DNA from: Monosiga brevicollis MX1
Lineage: Eukaryota > Opisthokonta > Choanoflagellata > Craspedida > Salpingoecidae
Direction: 5' to 3'
Assembly: GCF_000002865.3 (NCBI RefSeq)
Contig: NW_001865047.1
Location: 1,062,019 to 1,077,192, forward strand
Length of the DNA stretch: 15,174 nucleotides
Below, one piece after another: positions 1 to 9,114 of this stretch. Both the position numbers and the translations under genes were made by a program. Positions within the stretch are counted from its first letter, which is position 1. Each line of letters opens with the position of its first letter. Under the pieces are notes generated by a model, which was not told where the DNA came from, ran no database searches, and saw only the letters and a program-made list of their open reading frames with translations.

Positions 1-66
1 CCCTTTCCTCTCCTGTTGGTGTGTGTGTCGTATCTTGTGCTTGAAGGCATACCAGCAGCGGGCAAG

Positions 67-1005
67 ATGAGCTTCAAGGTTCACACGCTGGCGTCGCTGT
101 CCAGCAGTGGAGCCCTGACACCACCCGACTCGCCCTTGATCGTGCCCAATGGATCTGGCGCTCGGATCGAGCAAGCCCTGGTCACGGCCGCCACCCTCAC
201 CCATGAGCAAAAAGTCGGTGAAGAACCCAAAGCGCTCCTCAAGCTCGGCGGTACGCTCCCTGGTCCGCCCCACCCACCACTGGCGCTGCGCGGCTCCCTC
301 GCCCCGACCTCACAGTGGTAAATTTTGCTTCGCTCAGGGGTGACCATGCTCAATCACGTGCTCATCGGCCTGTGTGAGGCTGGCCTCAAGCGCGTGGTGG
401 TCTTGGTCGCTGATAGCGCCCGCGTCCAGCCCCTGGTGGACGAGGGCCGCGCGCTCTTTCCCCAGCTGGCGGTCGAATTTCTCGAGCTGGGCGCCGACTA
501 CAATGACAGCCACGCCTCGTCCATCGTGCGCGCACAGGCTCTTTTTGATCAACCCTTTCTGCTTGTTCCCTCCGATCACCTCTATGAGACAAAGTTGTAC
601 CAGCGCATGACCACTGCCAGCCTGGCCGACAGCGATGCCGCTTGCCTCGTGGAAACCGATCTCGAGGGCATGGTCGGCCTGCCCAAAACTACCGTTCACG
701 TGGCCTTCCGACCCCTCGACGATGATCATCGCATCTCCCACATTGGTTGGGATCTCGACTCTTACAACGGCATCGATGCCGGCCTCATTGCCACCACCCC
801 TGCCCTCTTCACCGCCATCAACGCCATCAACCGTCCTTATGTCACCGTTGCCGACGCCCTGGCCCAGTTTTGCGCCAAAACCCGCCTGAAATATATTAGT
901 ACCCGAGGCGCCACCTGGTTCTCCGTGGAGACGGACGCCTCCACCGAGTACTCCACAACCAACCTTACCAAAGTTGGCCAACGCTTCAACCTGGAAGATG
1001 GCAAG
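67..1005 (+). other. Domain: LicC/IPCT-like nucleotidyltransferase (exons 1-2)
   Basis: Residues 1-284 of gene 1. The pattern PKALLKLGG, then PSDHLY, then IDAG, in this order and spacing, is that of cytidylyltransferases activating phosphocholine or inositol phosphate, as I know the family. The glycine-rich NTP loop is atypical: GSGAR lies about 20 residues before PKALL rather than the usual dozen or so. The domain boundary falls close to the exon 2/3 junction. Confidence 0.75.
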
Positions 1006-2399
1006 GTAAGCTCGTCGTACGCCCACACCTGCGAGCTGTTCTGCACCCGTTCTTGCCAAGTGTCATGTGCACGTGTGTCATTGGGCGATCTTGGTGAGTA
1101 GGTGGTGCATTTGCTTGGTCATCCCAAGCGCATTCAAACCTCTCCTTCCACGGGCGGCGATTGGTCAGAATTCAGCGTCAACAAATGGCGCTCCGCCGTC
1201 TTTACCACCAAATCCTTCTTTAACGACCTCTACGAAGACACGACAGCCTTTATCAACAAGTACCTGGCACACCTGGGTAAGAGTGCACGAACCCAAGCAT
1301 GTTCCGTGTGCTCCCAAGGCACCCTGGTCTCACTGCAGATGACTGGTTCTCAGGTGCAGACCAAAGCTGTTTGATCGAGGTCGGCTGTGGCACTGGCGAG
1401 TCGTTGATCCCCCACTATGACGTGGCACGCTATTGCATTGGTGTCGATGTGAACCAGGTCTTTGTCGACTTTTGTAAGAAGCAAACCACGGAAAAGTATG
1501 CGAAAAAGGTACATCCTCCCACACGCTCGCGACAAAGGATTTGCATCGCATCCCTTGGCGTCGAAAGGGGGGCAGCAGCGCCTCCTGCTTATATGATTCT
1601 CTCTCTGGCAGGTTGGATTTGCGTGTGGCGACGCCGAGTTTCTCGAGTCCATGCTCCTTGATGCAAACTTTGGCTCGTTTTTGAACGATACCAAGAAGCT
1701 CGTGACATGCGTGGGCAACACCATTGGTACGCTTCCCAGTCTACCCGTCGCCACTTTGCCCACCGCGCTCATCCATTTGGCCTGTTGTGGCATGCTTGTG
1801 CAACCACTCATATGTGACCCCCTTTGACGCAGGCATCATTCCCGATCCGAAAAAGACAGCCATTTACCGCGCAATGCTTAAATTAGCCGGCCCAGGTGCG
1901 CACCCTTGCTTGTGCCGATGTCTTGCCTTGCCTCCAGAACCTACCGCGAGAGCGTCGACTCTCTCTCACATTGCGGTGACCTCTTGGGTCTTTTCTCACG
2001 CGGACTGCCCTCGTGCGTTTGTGTGCCCATAGACGGGGTGGTTGTGGTCGTATACTGGAACGGCAATTGCTTTGGTGAAGCGGTGCAACATTTTTACCAC
2101 AAGAACCCTCAGCTTTGCGGCACCTTTGATGGGTCGGCCATCGATCTGGTCAATTGCAGCCTCACCACGCCCAGTGGCTACTCGACAAAGTGGACCACGC
2201 CAGCAGAAGCTGAAACCATCATCAAGGTAGCTATTTTTGAAACTGGCGCCTCGACTTGGATGGCGACACAGCCAGCTGTCTGCTGACTGATTCTTATTTT
2301 GTCTTTGTCACTTTTTTATTGCAGGGCCTGGGAGCGGAAGTCCTGGAAATTAAGGAGCAAGGGCGAGGCGTGCTCGTTGCTTTTCGGGCGACAGCTTAA
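67..2399 (+). CDS. Bifunctional nucleotidyltransferase / SAM-dependent methyltransferase, 8 exons
   Basis: Exons 67-250, 338-1005, 1102-1276, 1339-1508, 1612-1726, 1833-1895, 2033-2226 and 2325-2399 join in phase to 547 residues. The N-terminal half resembles LicC/IPCT-type sugar- or alcohol-phosphate nucleotidyltransferases (GT-A fold): a GSGAR stretch (residues 29-33), PKALLKLGG (54-62), PSDH (139-142), a putative metal-binding Asp in IDAG (208-211) and WFSVETD (255-261), which sits where relatives have W-x-D-V-D-T. The C-terminal half is a class I methyltransferase: SAM motif I IEVGCGTGE (355-363), acidic residue D379 in GVDVN, and GDAE (405-408). The cytosolic product probably activates a phosphorylated small molecule with CTP or another NTP and methylates it or a related compound; the substrate is not readable. 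The first ATG in the window is used, but the frame is open to base 1 (no stop, codons for LEGIPAAGK just upstream), so the gene may start outside. All introns are GT-AG, 62-137 bp. Structure is confident, substrate is not. Confidence 0.85.
1102..2399 (+). other. Domain: class I SAM-dependent methyltransferase (exons 3-8)
   Basis: Residues 285-547 of gene 1. Before the Rossmann core is a helical stretch with KWRSAVFTTKSFFNDLYED, probably a cap. The core shows IEVGCGTGE, GVDVN, CGDAEF, then CVGNTIG at the exon 5/6 junction, then VVVVVYWNGNCFGEA as a central strand and loop. The C-terminal strand pair ends VLVAFRATA. I do not recognise the subfamily, so the methyl acceptor is unassigned. Confidence 0.75.
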
Positions 2400-2631
2400 A
2401 CGCATGCTTGTGGAAAAAAAAAAAAATCTTGCCACCTTTTTGCTCCACCCGGTTTGAGTTGTCCTCTCGTTTCTCAGATTAGGAATCTATCCACAGCCTC
2501 ACTTGAAACCACACTGTGTGATCCTCGTTTCATCCTGAGACCGACGCAGATCTTGTCTCCATTTTTCCTTGTTGCCCCAATACCATCGTGTAGAACTTAC
2601 AAAGTTAATACCACCACCACCATGCGCGCTG

Positions 2632-2748
2632 CACAGAGACAGAAACAGACAGAGAGACAGAGACAGAAACAGAGACAGCAATAGCGACACAGAGACAGAG
2701 ATACAGACACAGACACAGACACAGCCATAGACACAGACAGAGAGAGCA
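2632..2748. repeat. CAGAGA / CAGACA simple repeat
   Basis: Purine-rich low-complexity tract built from CAGAGA, CAGACA and ACAGAG units with small interruptions. The short open frames across it are repeat artefacts. Confidence 0.85.
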
Positions 2749-2895
2749 TCACTGGCTCGTGTCCAAAAAGAAGTCAAACATCAACAAAAACATGAGAGAG
2801 AATTGTTTGTCCTGATTTCCTTTTTTTTTTTGCTTTTTCTTTGTTGAGTGTGTGTGTTTTGTTGTTTGCTTGTAACACGATCAACAGTGAGAGAT

Positions 2896-3043
<148 letters not shown>

Positions 3044-3265
3044 GAGCGGGATGTTTCATGTCAGTGGATGGCACGCCCGGGGGACTTGCACGCTTCTTCT
3101 GGAACCAAAATAAAACAGTGGGAGCGGGCGTGCTTGCTGTGTGATGCGGAGACAGGGGTGCTTGCTTCTCTCGCTTGCGCGCGGCCGGTTTTATTATTTT
3201 TATTCTCGTCGTGTGGGCCGGGTTGTGGGATCTTGGTGGTGTAAGCTCAACTTGTGGACTGGTCG

Positions 3266-3365
3266 ATGCCTAAGATGGCGTCCTTTGACGCTGCCATCCG
3301 CTGGGGTGTGGTGGTGTTGGTACTCTGCGCTACCAAATTTGAGCCTTTGATCGCGGCAGACTCCG
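3266..3365 (+). other. Signal-peptide exon of gene 2
   Basis: Exon 1 encodes residues 1-33: a charged start (MPK), a hydrophobic stretch of Val, Leu, Cys and Ala, and small residues near LIAA that suit signal peptidase cleavage. It ends in phase 1, so the cysteine module begins at once on exon 2. Confidence 0.75.
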
Positions 3366-6300
3366 GTCAGCTACCCCGCTTGGCCTTTATTAGTGGCACC
3401 GCATCGTTGGCCCGTTGGCTCAAACGCATCGCATCATGCCTGTTCTGCTCCGTGTGGCTTGATGTCCAGATTGTCGCATGTACCAGTCGTTCAATCCCGA
3501 ACAACAGCGCTGCGTGTGCAACGCTGGCTTTGAGGCGTTGGCCGATAACTCGGGCTGCCGGTTGTCAGCTACCGTCGAGACCACCCCTGCTACGGTGGAT
3601 GGGTATGTTGGCCCTACAACATCGCTCAATGGGACCCAGGCCCCACCTCATTGCGTCGCCTGGCGCGCTGATGCGTGAGCCTAGATCCCGCGTTGCAGAC
3701 GTTGTGCTGCAAGGCCGCGATGTCCTCTTTTCCGTCATCAACTCAACGACCAACACACTGACGCTGCTTTCGGCCAGCAATCTGGCCGCACAGCTGACGG
3801 AGGGTTCGTTGCCTGCCTCAAAGCAGTTTGGCCATCACAATGTTGCGATTGGCTTGTAATCCTTGTCGCGTGTGACGTAGTGCGCCAGGGCCACGCCCAG
3901 ACCTACACTCAGGCTCAGCTGGATCAGCTCCTGGCGGCCAAAGCCAATGAGAATGGCGTATACAGTAAGGCTGCAATCGATGAACGCATGGACGCCAAGG
4001 CAGATGCCTCGGCTGTCTATTCCAAGAGTGATGTCGACCAGCGACTAGCCAACAAAGCCTCAGCAATCGACTTGACCCAACTGACGTCGACCGTCGAGGT
4101 CAGGCAATGGCCTCGTTTGCGCCTGTCTGACAGCAATCCTCCTCTTCAACTCAGTTTTGGGAAACCAATTGACTAGGCCTTTCGCAACGGAACCTCCTCA
4201 AGCCTTGAGAGTCTGGATGCCGCTTCAGGTAGGTCCTGGCCATGCCGGTTCTTCCTTGGCGAGCGTTACGGGCTGCAGGTATTTTGACGATAGTCCGCGA
4301 TCCGCTGACTCTTCCGCCGTGCCGTGGGTCTTTTTAAAAATGACGGGGATTGTAGCTGCGTTTGCGACGGATCTCCTGCGCTATACAAGTGCCGCCAACA
4401 TTGTGAAAAACGGCGATTTTGTCAATGGCCTGGATGCTGGCCAGTACAACAGCGTAGAGTCTCGAGGCAACATGAGCATCGTTGACATTTCTTCCTGGTC
4501 CACGCGGCCCGATGCTTTGACGGTAAGGACTGAATCGAAGGGCAAGACTGATTGTCTTCGATGAGAAATAGCCCATGGGGTTAGGTGGGAACTGTCCATG
4601 CTCATGTCTTGGCATTTGCGCCTTTGTCGCTTAGCATGCCCTTCGCTTTGATCCCTACAGCACGACGACATCAGGCTTTGGCGCCTCCTCGGAGTATGAG
4701 CTACACTTTTCGAATGAGGGCAACGTCACAACACTTTGTGCGGGCACATATTTGCTCAGCCTTTGGGCTTACGTATCACCCGACTTTGACGGTTGGGAAC
4801 AGCTTTTGCACTCGAGGTAACACCTACGCAGGGGAGCAGGGCTTTCCAACCGGGATGTTCATGGCGCTGACCCATTGATTTGCTTCCTCGGCGGGCAGGT
4901 GGCATTATCCAGAAAGTGGACAAAAGACGACAGACGCCATCGGACCTCAGAGCGGCGGTTGGCCCACTGTCCGAGGGGAATGGCAACAGTGAGTTGACGC
5001 ATTGGACCAAGAGTCATGACGTCTCACACTGTTGCTTGCTCACTCGGCACGCATGCATGCAAACTCTTTTTGGGACTGGATAGCGTCCAGGTGACCCTAA
5101 GAGCTGATTTGAATTTGAGTGACAGCCTGCCTTTTCGTTGGTACCTTGGCTATCCCATGCGTCACACTCGAGGTTACGTCCTTGCGACGGGGCTTGACCT
5201 TCGTCGACTTGGACCGGGCGTATGCGACTCGGCCACCAATGCCAACGACATTTTGACGCGAGTCGACGATGTCGAGGCACGATTGCAGGTGCGTGCGGGC
5301 CTCAATCCGAGGTGGCAGTCAGTACAAGGGTGGCCTCAAAATTGGTTCTGCTTTGTGCGCCGTTGATCAGGGACAAATCAACGCCACAACAACGAGCGTG
5401 GGCTCGCTCAACGTACGGGTCACCGACTTGGAGGATCAGCTGCAAAACCAACTGCTTTTCCACGAGTACATGGACACGGATGCGCTGAAGGATGGTGCGT
5501 ACAGCTTGAAGCCGCTTTCTTGGAATCCAGGTTTGAATGCTTGGCGGCTTGATAATGCGCAAGTGTGATTGGGTACCTATGGCAGGTGGCCGAAGCAAGT
5601 GGGAAAACATTTCGCGTTCGTCATCCGTTGGTCGGATCACAGTGGTGCCCTTGGATGAGCCCACGCAACTGGGAACGAGCTACGCGTACAAATTTGCTAC
5701 ATCGGGCTCGCGAGCCATTACTAAACTGGAGGTGTGTTGCGTCGTCACCCCTGGACGCCATCGACAACGGCTCGGGCTGTCTCACGAGCATGGTGCGCGA
5801 TTGATTGCAGCTGAATATCATGGCCTCCTTTTGCCCTGGAGACTACGAAGTGTCTGCTTCGGTGTGGTACTCGCCCGACTATGACGGCTCGCAGCAGGTA
5901 CTGCACGGTACTTTCTCGAGCACCCATGATACCGACGGTCGCATTCTCAATGTCTGGGCAGAAGGCGCTTCATCAGGTACGCGACCTGGCTTACCACCCC
6001 CTGTCCTTGTTGCGCTTCTCTCCTCGCCTTGTGTTTGGTCCCTTGACGCCTTGGCTGATTCACAAACTCTCACACGAGCGTTGATGCACCAAACAAAACA
6101 CTTGAAAAACGCTGCAGGAGGTTGGCCCACCGAGCCGGGCGTGTGGCAGCGAGTGAGCGCAGCCATGTACTTGCACGATTCCATCGGCATGTTCCAGTGG
6201 TTTTTGGGATGGCCGACTCAAGCCTCTCGAGGTGCGATGCGCGTCACAATGAATGGGACGATGCAACTGTCAGCCGCTCATTCGGTTGTGAATTGGGAAC

Positions 6301-6688
6301 TGGGAATTGGAAACAGGGTACTTTTTGGTTTCGGATTTGAGCTTGCGGCGCCTGGGCTCGGTCACCGCCACGACGTGCGTGCGGCGTCGGCGTGAGGAGG
6401 ACTCTGGAGCGCGGATTCAACTTGAAACGGGGCCAATGACAGAACGCTCCGAGTTGACCGCAGCCCGGGAGGAACAACAACGGCTCGAGGTGCGTGCGCT
6501 TAGCAAAAGGCGTGTCGTCTCAAGGGGAAGAAAACATGCGGCGGGCTCCGAGTGACGCCGCCGCCTTGTTCTTACATCTTTCCGAGATGGTACCATAGGT
6601 CCGTGTCGACGAGCTCGAGACCTTGGTTCTCGAGCAGCGCCTGCAACTGGACCGCTTGACGGCGTTTATGAACGACCTCACCGCCTAA
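3266..6688 (+). CDS. Secreted modular protein: tail-fibre-like repeats plus duplicated carbohydrate-binding-like modules, 15 exons
   Basis: Exons 3266-3365, 3470-3602, 3685-3803, 3881-4098, 4177-4228, 4356-4522, 4635-4816, 4899-4988, 5084-5288, 5371-5494, 5586-5731, 5811-5976, 6118-6231, 6317-6489 and 6599-6688 join in phase to 692 residues. Order: signal peptide (about 1-31, core WGVVVLVLCATKF), cysteine module (C35, C48, C50, C63), three 19-residue Y-[ST]-[QK] repeats (126-182), beta module 1 (about 222-397, starting NIVKNGDF), coiled-coil-like linker (about 400-455), beta module 2 (about 460-619), C-terminal coiled coil (about 630-692). No transmembrane segment follows, so the product is probably secreted, perhaps a trimeric sugar-binding or adhesive fibre; that role is inference. 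The ATG at 3266 was chosen because it precedes the hydrophobic core; a second in-frame ATG is at 3275. The least certain junctions are exons 2/3, 5/6 and 10/11, chosen by phase and by homology between the two modules. Confidence 0.8.
3904..4074 (+). repeat. Three tandem 57-bp coding repeats (19-residue tail-fibre-like units)
   Basis: Units at 3904-3960, 3961-4017 and 4018-4074. They encode YTQAQLDQLLAAKANENGV, YSKAAIDERMDAKADASAV and YSKSDVDQRLANKASAIDL. Shared pattern: Tyr-[Ser/Thr]-[Lys/Gln]-x-x-[Leu/Ile/Val]-Asp-x-[Leu/Met/Arg]-[Leu/Met]-x-x-Lys-Ala. I know this unit from phage tail fibres and large-virus fibre proteins, where it builds trimeric stalks. All three lie in one exon. Confidence 0.85.
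4356..5215 (+). other. Beta module 1 of gene 2 (carbohydrate-binding-like)
   Basis: Residues about 222-397, over exons 6-9. It opens with NIVKNGDFVNGL, a pattern common at the start of jelly-roll carbohydrate-binding modules, and ends with GYVLATGLDLRRLG. Key conserved blocks are CAGTYLLSLWAYVSPDFDG, GGWPTVRGEWQHV and RWYLGYP. Fold and ligand are inferred from pattern only. Confidence 0.6.
5484..6357 (+). other. Beta module 2 of gene 2, duplicate of module 1
   Basis: Residues about 460-619, over exons 10-14. Blocks CPGDYEVSASVWYSPDYDG, GGWPTEPGVWQRV, QWFLGWP and GYFLVSDLSLRRLG match module 1 in the same order. Its N-terminal part is diverged and lacks a clear NGDF motif. Two of its introns lie at positions where module 1 has none. 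Confidence 0.7.
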
Positions 6689-6693
6689 ATAAA
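6688..6693 (+). terminator. AATAAA polyadenylation signal of gene 2
   Basis: The canonical hexamer shares its first A with the last base of the TAA stop at 6686-6688, so the 3' UTR is expected to be only tens of bases. Confidence 0.65.
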
Positions 6694-6842
6694 GGCCCTG
6701 GCCGGGACCCCCCGGCCCGACGCACATGTGCACCCTTACTGTCCAATAGCTTTGATTGCAATTGATCTTGTTCGCCAACTACGGCAGCGAAGCGCCGTGT
6801 GCTCTGAAAGACAATCAAGAGAAACTCTCGAAGTCTCTAAAT

Positions 6843-6862
6843 CTCTCTCTCTCTGTCTCTCT
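6843..6862. repeat. CT-rich tract
   Basis: Short run of CTCTCT with a CTCTGTCTCT interruption, about 150 bases after the gene 2 stop. Confidence 0.75.
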
Positions 6863-6968
6863 TCCCCCGCTGCATGCAGGGTTGCCATTCCAGCAAGCCA
6901 AGACCCATTGCACATCGTTACAACATACATCTCAGCGACGTCAGTTTCAACCCCGCCGACGCCGCCGC

Positions 6969-6974
<6 letters not shown>

Positions 6975-7028
<54 letters not shown>
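6975..7028. repeat. (GT)27 microsatellite
   Basis: Perfect GT run of 54 bases, followed by a degenerate GTGTATGTGTG extension to about 7050. Confidence 0.95.
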
Positions 7029-7029
<1 letters not shown>

Positions 7030-7140
7030 CACGTGTATGTGTGTGTGTGGGTTTAGGTTTGGGTTTGTAGGCCCAACCTATCCACCACATACATTTCTTT
7101 TGTTCGGTGACGACTCTGACATCTCAAACATTTCGACTTA

Positions 7141-7280
7141 ATCTCTCTCTCTCAATCTCCCTCTTTCTCTCTAAATCTCTAATTTAAGCAACGTTCACAG
7201 CATCCCTCAAAACATCCCTCAAAGCATCTCTCTCAAATTCAAGCCCCTCTCTCTCAAACCTCTCAAACCTCTTCTCTCTT
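7141..7280. repeat. CTCT / CTCAAA-type low-complexity tract
   Basis: Pyrimidine-rich block with recurring CTCTCTAAAT, CATCCCTCAAA and CTCTCAAACC units. Its style resembles the minisatellite at 8337-8588. Confidence 0.8.
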
Positions 7281-7408
7281 GCTCACACAATGTGGATTGA
7301 TGTGATACGACGCGGCGTCGTCCTTCAAACTCCGACCCGGCAGAAATGGCAGCGCCCCGCTGGATTGAAAAGAAACACCGAGGCAAACGCCATCACAGGC
7401 GCATCAAG

Positions 7409-7554
<146 letters not shown>

Positions 7555-7823
7555 GCACCGACGAGTTTGGGTAGCTCAGGCCATACGGCAGCGGGCGCGA
7601 TCACCATCGAGCCTGGCACACCGGGGTTCAAATATTGGGGTCAGGCAGGCCGAGTGATTGCCATCACTGCCGTTTGTATGAGTGGTGGTGAATACATTGA
7701 GGGAGAGGGAGATGTCCCTTGGGATCCGGCCAGGTCACTGTAGGGCTTTCGGGGTGGTTAGGTTTTGTAGGCTGTCAGGTTCTTGCTTCTGACCGCCCCC
7801 CCCCGCCCCGGTGAGTGATCTCC

Positions 7824-7862
7824 CTCTCCCTCTCTCTCTCTCTAAATCTCTACATCTCTCTC
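7824..7862. repeat. CT-rich tract
   Basis: CTCTCTCTCT interrupted by AAAT and ACAT, just after a C-run at about 7796-7804. Confidence 0.8.
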
Positions 7863-8104
7863 TGTGCGTTCGTGCGATGCTTGGAGCACGATCCGACACG
7901 TCCGTCAAAGGCATGAGCAGATCTGCCTGAAATGAGGCAGAGGTGCGGGGAGCAAGGTATCGCAAGGTCAGGAAATGAATTGGGATCATCCTTGTCGTAA
8001 AGGGGGCTGGTTGGTTCGTTGCGTCGGTTTGGGGTTTTGACCTGCGAGGTCCATGGACATGACAATCTGAAATCAGCCGTCGCCCTAAACACGGCCGAGC
8101 GTAA

Positions 8105-8110
8105 CAGCAG

Positions 8111-8138
<28 letters not shown>
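8105..8138. repeat. (CAG)n trinucleotide repeat
   Basis: About eleven CAG units with one single-base interruption near the left end. It reads as Ala on the minus strand in an otherwise unconvincing frame. Confidence 0.9.
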
Positions 8139-8141
<3 letters not shown>

Positions 8142-8208
8142 TAGCATAGCGAATACGACCCAATGGCGGACGCACACATTCCAAACCCCCATCAACATGT
8201 CTTGGGAA

Positions 8209-8233
8209 ACACACACACACACACACACACACA
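8209..8233. repeat. (AC)12 microsatellite
   Basis: Perfect AC run of 25 bases, the left arm of a potential hairpin with the GT run at 8299-8323. Confidence 0.9.
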
Positions 8234-8298
8234 GGGCCTGCTCAGATCTGTATGCATGGGAGTCGATTGCAAGCTCGGCCTGCTCTCATCTCCCCAAT

Positions 8299-8323
8299 GT
8301 GTGTGTGTGTGTGTGTGTGTGTG
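8299..8323. repeat. (GT)12 microsatellite
   Basis: Perfect GT run of 25 bases, complementary to the AC run 65 bases upstream. Confidence 0.9.
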
Positions 8324-8336
8324 CTGTGACTGTTCT

Positions 8337-8588
8337 TCTCTCTCTCTGAACCTCTCTCTGAATCTCTCTCTCTCTCTCTCTAAATCTCTCTCTAAATCTC
8401 TCTCTGAATCTCTCTCTGAATCTCTCTCTCTCTCTCTCTCTCTGAATCTCTCTGAATCTCTCTCTGAATCTCTCTCTCTCTCTCTCTCTCGAAATCTCTC
8501 TTTAAATCTCTCTCTCTCAAAATCTCTCGAAATCTCTCTCTCTCTCTAAATCTCTCTCTCAAAATCTCTCTCTAAACTCTCTCTCAAA
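8337..8588. repeat. CTCTCTGAAT / CTCTCTAAAT minisatellite
   Basis: About 250 bases built from CT runs punctuated by GAAT, AAAT or CAAA at roughly 6-10-base spacing. The Ser-Leu-Ser-Glu-rich open frame across it is a repeat artefact. It ends about 400 bases before the start codon of gene 3. Confidence 0.9.
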
Positions 8589-8861
8589 CAGATCAGCTTC
8601 TTTCATTTTGTCGGCTGCGCGGACCGTGTTGTGGCAGAGGGCCACAAGAAGGAGAAAAACCCTGAGCTGGACTGGGCATTCATCAGCGGCTGCCTCGCTG
8701 CCTTTCAGCGATACAGGAGCAGACACCCCGGTTCACCTCTTGTTCAAGCAGACGCAAGGCCCTTTGGATAGCCAGGCCATCTCGTTCATGGTCGTGATGA
8801 GTGTGCCTGACGCCGATGACCCGGCCTGAGGTGGTGCCAACGCCCTCGCACACGCTTGTAT

Positions 8862-8886
8862 GCCAGCCAGCCAGCCAGCCAGCCAG
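8862..8886. repeat. (CCAG)6 tetranucleotide repeat
   Basis: Six CCAG units about 105 bases upstream of the gene 3 ATG, probably in its 5' UTR or promoter. Confidence 0.9.
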
Positions 8887-8990
8887 CGCAAGCTCGCTGA
8901 ACGCTTCGTTGTCGTCCAAACCGCTGGACATCTTCAACTCGTGTCCAGCCTTGCGTGGCGTCGCGGCCCTGTGACCTGCGGCCAGTCGTC

Positions 8991-9114
8991 ATGATGCCGC
9001 TCGATATCGGAGCGCCCGTGCCCTTGCGCACCTTGGCCCTCCTTGCCCTGCTGATCCTCCTCGGGAGCTGCCCCCCAGCACTCGCCGTCTCGATTGCCGA
9101 TTTCAAATCCTCTG
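8991..9114 (+). other. Signal-peptide exon of gene 3
   Basis: Residues 1-41 include the hydrophobic run LALLALLILLGSC followed by PPALA, a good signal peptidase site. The exon ends in phase 1 before a 236-bp intron, the longest in the window, which begins close to a T13 run at 9121-9133. Confidence 0.8.

Noticed and set aside
334-1059. A 241-residue open frame on the minus strand opposite gene 1 exon 2
   Set aside because: It mirrors a GC-rich coding exon on the + strand, has no recognisable domain, and is explained as an antisense shadow.
5495-5568. Possible coding continuation with NPGLNAWRLDN, resembling the start of a carbohydrate-binding module
   Set aside because: Including it leads to a TGA at 5566-5568 with only a 36- or 25-base intron as alternatives. 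A 91-base intron 5495-5585 restores phase and module homology.
7049-7069. Telomere-like GGGTTTAGGTTTGGGTTTG
   Set aside because: Only about three degenerate units next to a GT microsatellite; no array, so it is not evidence of telomeric origin.
7565-7645. tRNA-like sequence with an A-box-like TAGCTCAG and a B-box-like GGTTCAAAT
   Set aside because: The T-stem pairs poorly (CGGGG against ATTGG), and no D-stem or acceptor stem could be closed. It could be a decayed tRNA or SINE, but that cannot be supported.
7735-8232. A 165-residue minus-strand open frame with Ala and Cys-Val runs
   Set aside because: Much of it is translated CAG, AC and CT repeats; no domain, no supporting splice structure.
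8163-8549. A 128-residue open frame rich in Ser, Leu, Glu and Asn
   Set aside because: It is a translation of the GT run and the CTCTCTGAAT minisatellite.
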